Source: an uncultured cyanobacterium
GTDB taxonomy: Bacteria; Cyanobacteriota; Cyanobacteriia; PCC-6307; Cyanobiaceae
Assembly: GCA_903934745.1 (NCBI GenBank)
Contig: CAIZOZ010000125.1
Span: forward strand, 1-9,460
DNA: 9,460 nt
Direction of reading: 5' to 3'
The translations under genes and the position numbers were made by a program. The notes beneath the pieces were generated by a model. It was not told where the DNA came from. It searched no databases and saw only the letters and a list, made by a program, of their open reading frames with translations. The stretch's first letter is position 1. Each line of letters starts with the position of its first letter. Shown here in pieces: positions 5,298 to 9,460 of this stretch.

Positions 5298-7490
5298 ATG
5301 CCCCAGCAGATCGTCATCGCCGAGCAGTTGCGCATTGCCGCAGTGCTCACCGACGAGCGTGTCGATGAGCTGGTGGTGGCCCAGGGCCGCTACCAGATCG
5401 GCGACGTCTACCTCGGCACCGTCGAAAATGTGCTCCCCGGCATCGACGCCGCCTTCGTCAACATTGGCGAAAGTGAAAAGAACGGGTTCATTCACATCAC
5501 TGATCTCGGTCCGCTGCGCCTGAAAAAAGGTGGCGCCGGCATCACCGAGTTGCTCGAGCCCCGCCAGAAGGTGCTCGTCCAGGTGATGAAGGAGCCCACC
5601 GGCAGCAAGGGGCCGCGGCTCACCGGCAACCTGGCCCTGCCCGGTCGCTTCCTGGTGCTCCAGCCCCATGGCCAGGGGGTCAACATCTCCCGCCGCATCA
5701 ACGGCGAAAACGAACGCAACCGGCTGCGGGCCCTGGGTGTGCTGATCAAGCCCCCCGGCGCCGGCCTGCTGATCCGCACCGAAGCGGAGGACGTGAGTGA
5801 AGATCTGCTGATTGATGATCTCGAATCATTGCTGCGCCAGTGGGAGGCCATCCAGCAGGCGGCTGAAACCGCCAGCCCACCGGTGCTGCTCAACCGCGAC
5901 GAAGACTTCATCCATCGCGTCCTGCGCGACTTCTACAGCCCCGAACTGGTGCGGGTGGTGGTCGATGCGGCCGATGCGGTGGCTCGGGTCAAGGCCTATC
6001 TGGCGGCTGATCAGGTCAACGTGCAGGTGGAGGCCCACAACGAGCCCACCGAGATCCTTGAGCATTACAAGGTCAACGCCGCCATCCGCGACGCCCTCAA
6101 GCCCAGGGTGGAGCTGCCTTCCGGCGGTTACGTGATCATCGAGCCCACTGAGGCGCTCACCGTCATTGACGTCAACTCGGGCTCCTTCACCCGTTCCGCC
6201 AATGCCCGGGAAACCGTGCTCTGGACCAACTGCGAGGCGGCGGTCGAGATTGCCCGTCAGCTGAAGCTGCGCAACATCGGCGGCGTCGTGGTGATCGATT
6301 TCATCGATATGGAATCGCGCCGCGATCAGCTGCAACTGCTGGAGCATTTCACCCAGGCCGTGCGTCACGATTCGGCGCGCCCCCAGATTGCCCAGCTCAC
6401 CGAACTGGGCCTGGTCGAACTCACCCGCAAGCGCCAGGGTCAGAACATCTACGAACTGTTTGGCCGCGCCTGCCCCAGCTGTGGGGGCCTCGGTCATGTG
6501 GCGGTGCTGCCGGGCCGTGACACCCTCCAGCCCCTGGCCACGGTCTCGGGCCTGGTGCGTACGGCCACGTCGGCTCGGGCCGAAGTCTTTGCTCCGGCCA
6601 CGGCAACCACCGCGATCGCCGCCGCCGCCGCCACGGAGAGCTCTGGCCGCCGCCGCCGCGGTGGCCGTGGTGGCCGCGGTTCCGAGTCGACCGAAGCCAC
6701 AAGCTATGGCGAGGTGATCGCAACCCCAGGTCTCGAGCTCGCCCCGGCGGATCGGGGTGAGCGGCTGGAGCGTGGCGAGCGGGGCTCTGACAGTTCGCTG
6801 CGGCGCACCGAGCACGAGCTGGTGGCTGTGCCGATGGAACCGCAGCAAGAGCTGGTCTACGGCTGGCTCGGCCTCAATCCGGCCCTGCTGCTCGATCCGG
6901 TGCCCAGCGGCGACAACCTGCTGGTGCGGGTCGTCCGGCCTGGCACTGATGCGGAAACGGTGCTGGAGGAGGCCCGCCAGCAGCTGGCCGCCGCTGGTTC
7001 GCGCCGTCGTCGTCGCGGTCGTGGCGGCAGCGAAGCGCGAAGCGACAACGAAGGGCGAAGCGACAACGAAGGTCGCGCCGACACCAGTGGGCGTAGCGAT
7101 GGCAGTGGGCGCAGCGATCACGCTGGTCGTGGCGATCACAGTGGTCGTGGCGATCACAGTGGGGACAGGTTCGAAGACAGCAGCGAGGCCCCCGTAGCCA
7201 ATGTTTGGGGCGATCACGGTTTGGCCGATGGCCGCGACAGCCTGCCGGTGGTCGAGATCACGCCGTTGCCGTTTGAGCTCCCCAGCAACCTGGAGGCTGA
7301 GGAGGGGGTCACGGTTGAGCTGCCGGCCCGGCGCCGGCGCGGTTCCAGCCGTAGTGCAGCGTCCGCCACGGCCAGCGCCGAGGCGCCAGCGGCTGTGGTG
7401 TCAGTCCCCGAGACTGCCGCCGCTGCCCAGGAGCTCGATGTTGCCGGCGAGCCTCGCCGCCGCCGCCGCCGTTCCTCCGCCAGCGACTGA
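5298..7490 (+). CDS. rne: Ribonuclease E (cyanobacterial RNase E/G)
   Basis: 730 residues. RNase E is the single-strand-specific endoribonuclease that starts mRNA decay and processes rRNA, tRNA and regulatory RNAs. Residues 1-400 are the catalytic half, with an S1-like domain around 35-120 (GDVYLGTVENVLPGIDAAFVNIG). The DNase-I-like site has metal ligands Asp291 (VIDVNSGSF) and Asp334 (VVIDFIDME), and the zinc-link is Cys392/Cys395 (ACPSCGGLGH). The tail (401-730) is low-complexity with Arg-rich blocks at 451-461 (RGG-like), 569-577 and 678-681, and a conserved island VYGWLGLNPALLL (520-532). It ends with RRRRRRSSA (720-728), matching the cyanobacterial nonapeptide reported to bind PNPase. 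ATG 5298 gives the canonical N-terminus MPQQIVIAEQ; the frame is open upstream to TTG 5079, but that part is not RNase E-like. No Shine-Dalgarno is seen. rnhB follows five bases after the stop. Confidence 0.97.
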   Translation: MPQQIVIAEQLRIAAVLTDERVDELVVAQGRYQIGDVYLGTVENVLPGIDAAFVNIGESEKNGFIHITDLGPLRLKKGGAGITELLEPRQKVLVQVMKEPTGSKGPRLTGNLALPGRFLVLQPHGQGVNISRRINGENERNRLRALGVLIKPPGAGLLIRTEAEDVSEDLLIDDLESLLRQWEAIQQAAETASPPVLLNRDEDFIHRVLRDFYSPELVRVVVDAADAVARVKAYLAADQVNVQVEAHNEPTEILEHYKVNAAIRDALKPRVELPSGGYVIIEPTEALTVIDVNSGSFTRSANARETVLWTNCEAAVEIARQLKLRNIGGVVVIDFIDMESRRDQLQLLEHFTQAVRHDSARPQIAQLTELGLVELTRKRQGQNIYELFGRACPSCGGLGHVAVLPGRDTLQPLATVSGLVRTATSARAEVFAPATATTAIAAAAATESSGRRRRGGRGGRGSESTEATSYGEVIATPGLELAPADRGERLERGERGSDSSLRRTEHELVAVPMEPQQELVYGWLGLNPALLLDPVPSGDNLLVRVVRPGTDAETVLEEARQQLAAAGSRRRRRGRGGSEARSDNEGRSDNEGRADTSGRSDGSGRSDHAGRGDHSGRGDHSGDRFEDSSEAPVANVWGDHGLADGRDSLPVVEITPLPFELPSNLEAEEGVTVELPARRRRGSSRSAASATASAEAPAAVVSVPETAAAAQELDVAGEPRRRRRRSSASD
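6612..6619. repeat. HIP1 octamer GCGATCGC (inside rne)
   Basis: A second exact HIP1 octamer, in the codons for the alanine-rich start of the RNase E tail (residues 439-441). Only two exact copies occur in the window, although CGATCG-containing near-matches are common. Confidence 0.55.
7038..7163 (+). repeat. 18-bp tandem repeat, seven units, in the RNase E tail
   Basis: Seven in-frame 18-bp units encode the hexapeptides RSDNEG, RSDNEG, RADTSG, RSDGSG, RSDHAG, RGDHSG, RGDHSG (residues 581-622; consensus R-S/G-D-x-x-G). The first two units are almost identical in DNA, as are the last two. This points to recent local duplication rather than codon constraint. The segment is charged and likely disordered, and it separates the 569-577 Arg block from the C-terminal part of the tail. 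Copy number may vary between strains. Confidence 0.85.
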
Positions 7491-7495
7491 AGGCC

Positions 7496-8143
7496 GTGCT
7501 GCGCAAGCTGGCGGCCAGGCCTGGGGCGGCCGCCGTTGATCCCTGGGCTGGTCAACTGCCCCACCACTGTGCCGGTGTCGACGAGGTGGGCCGGGGTTGT
7601 CTGTTCGGTCCCGTCCTGGCGGCGGCCGTCGTGCTCACGGCGGAGGCCGCCGTCGGTCTTGCCGCCGCCGGTCTCACCGACAGCAAGAAGCTCTCACCCC
7701 GCCGCCGCGCCGCCCTGGTGCCCCTGATCCGCCAGCAGGCGATGGCCTGGGGCATCGGTCAGGCCAGTGCGGCGGAGATCGATCGCTTCGGCATCCGTAG
7801 TGCCACCGAGTCGGCGATGGTGCGGGCGCTGCAGCGGCTGCCCGCTGCTCCCGCGCTACTGATCGTCGATGGGGTGCTGCCGCTGCGTGGCTGGTCCGGT
7901 GAGCAGGTCACCCTGATTGCCGGTGACCGTCACTGCGGCGCCATTGCCGCTGCCAGTGTGCTGGCCAAGGAGGAGCGGGATGCCTTGATCCGCCGGCTGG
8001 CTTTGCGGTTTCCCGGGTATGGACTGGAACGTCACGTCGGCTATGGCACAGCGCTGCATCGCCAGGCCCTGCTGCAGCTCGGACCCACCCCCCTGCATCG
8101 CCGCAGCTTCCTGGGCACGATCCTGCCGGCTCCTGGCCGCTAA
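7496..8143 (+). CDS. rnhB: Ribonuclease HII
   Basis: 215 residues. RNase HII cuts the RNA strand of RNA-DNA hybrids and starts removal of single ribonucleotides from genomic DNA. The four acidic metal ligands are present: Asp29 and Glu30 (AGVDEVGRGCLFGPV), Asp125 (LLIVDGVLPL) and Asp144 (IAGDRHCGAIAAASVLAKEERD). The DSKKL motif is at 62-66, and HVGYGTALHRQAL near 180-192 fits the family's conserved GYGT region. The GTG at 7496 lies five bases after the rne stop, with GAAGG (7489-7493) overlapping that stop but unusually close to the start. No later in-frame start would keep the DEVGRG motif, and residues 1-24 are a short non-conserved extension. The rne-rnhB pair is a known cyanobacterial gene order, so dicistronic expression is expected. 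Its TAA overlaps the stop of the convergent DUF1997 gene. Confidence 0.95.
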   Translation: MLRKLAARPGAAAVDPWAGQLPHHCAGVDEVGRGCLFGPVLAAAVVLTAEAAVGLAAAGLTDSKKLSPRRRAALVPLIRQQAMAWGIGQASAAEIDRFGIRSATESAMVRALQRLPAAPALLIVDGVLPLRGWSGEQVTLIAGDRHCGAIAAASVLAKEERDALIRRLALRFPGYGLERHVGYGTALHRQALLQLGPTPLHRRSFLGTILPAPGR

Positions 8144-8179
8144 GAATCGCCGCTCCAGTCTTGAAAGTCGGCCAGGAGC
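8129..8179. terminator. Inverted repeat spanning the convergent rnhB / DUF1997 stops
   Basis: GCTCCTGGCCG (8129-8139) and CGGCCAGGAGC (8169-8179) form a perfect 11-bp inverted repeat. Adding a G-U pair and one more C-G pair (8127/8181) makes 13 pairs around a 29-base loop. The overlapping stop codons of the two convergent genes (8140-8143) sit at one edge of the loop. A transcript from either strand could form the stem, so it may act as a bidirectional terminator or as mutual 3'-end protection. The loop is long and no T-run follows on either strand, so it is not a canonical intrinsic terminator. Confidence 0.35.
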
Positions 8180-8652
8180 TGCTGGCCCACCCGGTTGCGA
8201 ATGCCGAGCAGGATGCCCGCCAGCACGGAGCGGCCGGTGGCTTCCAGCACCTTGGCGGGGATCAGCTTCAGCAGGGAGGGCTGGCTGACACTCACCGACA
8301 GGCTGGCTTCCCCTTCCAATCCGATCGAGCAGGGCTGCAACCAGGAATGCAGACGCAGCTGGAAGTCGTCCACCAGGCCCAGCCCCTCCAGCTGGCAGTC
8401 GAGCGCTTCCAGTTCAAGGCGATCGTCCTGGTGGCAAGCCCGCAGTTCGACGATCGGCTGGATCTGCAGTTGAAACACCTGCACCCGGGTCACGCTGTAG
8501 CGGTAGTGGCCCGGGCCCAGGGTCACCAGTTGCTGCGGATCCAGCAGGGCGTTCACCACCCGGTCTTCCTGGCTGAGATAAGTGGCCAGACGATCGTTCT
8601 CATCGACGATCGGCAGGGTCAGCTGCTGACTTGCGCTGAACGCCAGGGGCAT
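8140..8652 (-). CDS. DUF1997 family protein (cyanobacterial/plant conserved, function unknown)
   Basis: 170 residues, close to the usual length of DUF1997 (PF09366), a family of cyanobacteria and plant plastids without a settled function. Family-like segments are the opening FSASQQLTLPI, LATYLSQEDRVVNALLDPQQL (23-43), the HYRYSVTRVQVFQLQIQPIVEL core (49-70), and the C-terminal LIPAKVLEATGRSVLAGILLGI (129-150) ending in QLLADFQDW. No membrane segment or signal peptide is evident; the pattern suggests a soluble alpha/beta fold. The ATG at 8652 gives the expected N-terminus but has no Shine-Dalgarno; instead the palindrome GGCCAGCTGGCC directly abuts it. It is the only leftward gene between rnhB and pheA: it shares four bases of 3' end with rnhB and diverges from pheA. 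The family call is good; its biological role cannot be inferred here. Confidence 0.85.
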   Translation of the reverse strand: MPLAFSASQQLTLPIVDENDRLATYLSQEDRVVNALLDPQQLVTLGPGHYRYSVTRVQVFQLQIQPIVELRACHQDDRLELEALDCQLEGLGLVDDFQLRLHSWLQPCSIGLEGEASLSVSVSQPSLLKLIPAKVLEATGRSVLAGILLGIRNRVGQQLLADFQDWSGDS

Positions 8653-8708
8653 GGCCAGCTGGCCGGCAGGGCATGATCCTATCGGCCCACATTCCCTTCG
8701 CTCTCGCC
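8653..8708. promoter_or_regulatory. Divergent intergenic region DUF1997 / pheA with a 12-bp palindrome
   Basis: This 56-bp gap carries the 5' ends of two divergent genes. GGCCAGCTGGCC (8653-8664) is a perfect 12-bp palindrome touching the DUF1997 start codon. It could be an operator, or an RNA hairpin that hides the ribosome site of DUF1997. The best -10-like hexamer is TAGGAT on the leftward strand (complement of 8676-8681), without a -35. Rightward I see no convincing promoter. With so little space, at least one gene probably starts transcription inside its neighbour or uses a leader of a few bases. Confidence 0.35.
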
Positions 8709-9460
8709 ATGCGTCTTGCCTTCCTCGGTCCCGTCGGCACCTATGGCGAGCAGGCGGCCAGGAAGCTGGCGGAGTTGGAGCAGTTCACAGACGTGCTCTA
8801 CGTGCCTCAGCAGGGCATCCGCGCCGTGATTCAGGCCCTGGCCTCCGGTCAGTGCGAGGCGGCCGTCGTGCCGGTGGAGAACTCGGTGGAGGGGGGCGTC
8901 ACCGCCTGCCTCGATGCGCTCTGGGAGCACAGTGATCTGGCCGTGGCCCATGCTTTGGTGCTGCCCATCCGCCATGCCCTAGTGGGCAGCGGCCCGGTGG
9001 AGGGGGTCAGCGAGGTGCTCTCCCATCCCCAGGCTCTGGCCCAGTGCAGTCAGTGGTTGGCGGAGCATCTGCCCAGTGCCCTGCAGCTGCCCACCAGTTC
9101 CACGGCCGAGGCGGCCCGGATGGTGCGCGGTAGCCGCTTCCGCGCCGCCATCGCCTCCCGGGAGGCGGCGGCGGAGCATGGGCTGCAGGTGCTCGATTAT
9201 CCGATCAACGATGCGGCGGGTAACTGCACCCGTTTCCTGTTGCTGCGCCATGGGCCCCGCTCCCAGGAGGGCCCGATGGCCAGTCTGGCCTTTTCGCTGC
9301 ACTCGAACCAGCCCGGTGCCTTGCTGCAGGCGCTCGGTTGCTTTGCCCGGGAGGGGCTGAACATGAGCCGCATCGAATCACGGCCTTCGAAGCGGGAGAT
9401 GGGGGAATATCTCTTTTTCGTGGATCTCGAGCTTCCCCAGGGCTCGGAGCCGTTGGACAA
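8709..9460 (+). CDS. pheA: Prephenate dehydratase with ACT domain (3' end beyond window)
   Basis: 250 codons are visible, most of a protein usually about 270-290 residues long. It catalyses decarboxylation and dehydration of prephenate to phenylpyruvate, the committed step to phenylalanine. The catalytic prephenate dehydratase domain covers residues 1-180: LAFLGPVGTYGEQAA (3-17), VVPVENSVEGGV (53-64) and the catalytic Thr-Arg-Phe at 174-176 (NCTRFLLL). The ACT domain follows (190-250), with the phenylalanine-binding motifs PGAL (202-205) and ESRP (223-226), so feedback inhibition by phenylalanine is expected. This is a stand-alone enzyme, with no chorismate mutase domain in front. ATG 8709 gives the family N-terminus; an in-frame ATG at 8673 would add twelve residues (MILSAHIPFALA) and is less likely. 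No stop occurs before the window ends, consistent with an intact gene cut by the edge. Confidence 0.96.
   Translation, partial: MRLAFLGPVGTYGEQAARKLAELEQFTDVLYVPQQGIRAVIQALASGQCEAAVVPVENSVEGGVTACLDALWEHSDLAVAHALVLPIRHALVGSGPVEGVSEVLSHPQALAQCSQWLAEHLPSALQLPTSSTAEAARMVRGSRFRAAIASREAAAEHGLQVLDYPINDAAGNCTRFLLLRHGPRSQEGPMASLAFSLHSNQPGALLQALGCFAREGLNMSRIESRPSKREMGEYLFFVDLELPQGSEPLD

Noticed and set aside
7038..7163. CRISPR-like array or mobile repeat at the rne tail repeats
   Set aside because: Units are directly adjacent with no spacers, are multiples of three and in frame, and encode a regular hexapeptide, so this is a coding tandem repeat.
7100..7165. RGD motifs in the RNase E tail as adhesion signals
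   Set aside because: They arise from the R-G-D-H-S-G repeat in a cytoplasmic enzyme; no export signal is present and the meaning would be coincidental.
5826..7217. A 463-codon leftward open frame opposite rne, including translated tandem repeats (VIATTTVIATT-like)
   Set aside because: The repetitive protein is the antisense of the 18-bp repeat and Arg-rich tail codons. There is no sign of an independent gene.

Overview
The window reads as ordinary chromosomal core DNA from a high-GC unicellular picocyanobacterium. The best fit is the Cyanobium / freshwater-coastal Synechococcus group, by inference rather than by a marker gene. The reasons are the strong G/C bias at third codon positions, a DapL-type lysine pathway, a cyanobacterial RNase E whose last residues include the run RRRRRRSSA, a DUF1997 protein (a cyanobacterial/plastid family), a ClpS of the NDPVN type, and two HIP1 octamers (GCGATCGC). 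I see no rRNA, tRNA, CRISPR array, insertion sequence, phage gene or attachment site.

Layout. Positions 1-2029 hold a leftward operon: dapL (LL-diaminopimelate aminotransferase), then clpS (Clp adaptor), then the first 127 codons of a membrane protein that looks like a CPBP-type intramembrane protease and runs off the left edge. A 102-bp divergent gap (2030-2131) separates it from a rightward set. That set is a 908-residue radical SAM protein fused to a DUF2344 domain (2132-4858), a 439-bp leader (4859-5297), rne for RNase E (5298-7490) and rnhB for RNase HII (7496-8143). A leftward DUF1997 gene (8140-8652) meets rnhB tail to tail with overlapping stop codons. After a 56-bp divergent gap, pheA (prephenate dehydratase) starts at 8709 and is cut by the right edge.

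How the genes fit together. rne and rnhB are five bases apart and should be co-transcribed; both act on RNA (mRNA/rRNA processing, and RNA in RNA-DNA hybrids). The radical SAM/DUF2344 family is commonly found next to RNase E/G genes in bacteria and has no established reaction that I know of. Its position here therefore suggests a link to RNA or ribosome maturation (inference). dapL and pheA are amino-acid biosynthesis genes (lysine/peptidoglycan and phenylalanine). clpS and the putative membrane protease are both proteolysis-related and are translationally coupled by a TGATG overlap.

What deserves attention. I do not see a new multi-gene system. The most interesting items are the uncharacterised radical SAM fusion with a second cysteine cluster and a hexaproline linker, the long structured pyrimidine-rich rne leader, the RNase E tail (terminal PNPase-type peptide, a degenerate second copy, and a seven-unit hexapeptide repeat), and the 11-bp inverted repeat around the convergent rnhB/DUF1997 stops.
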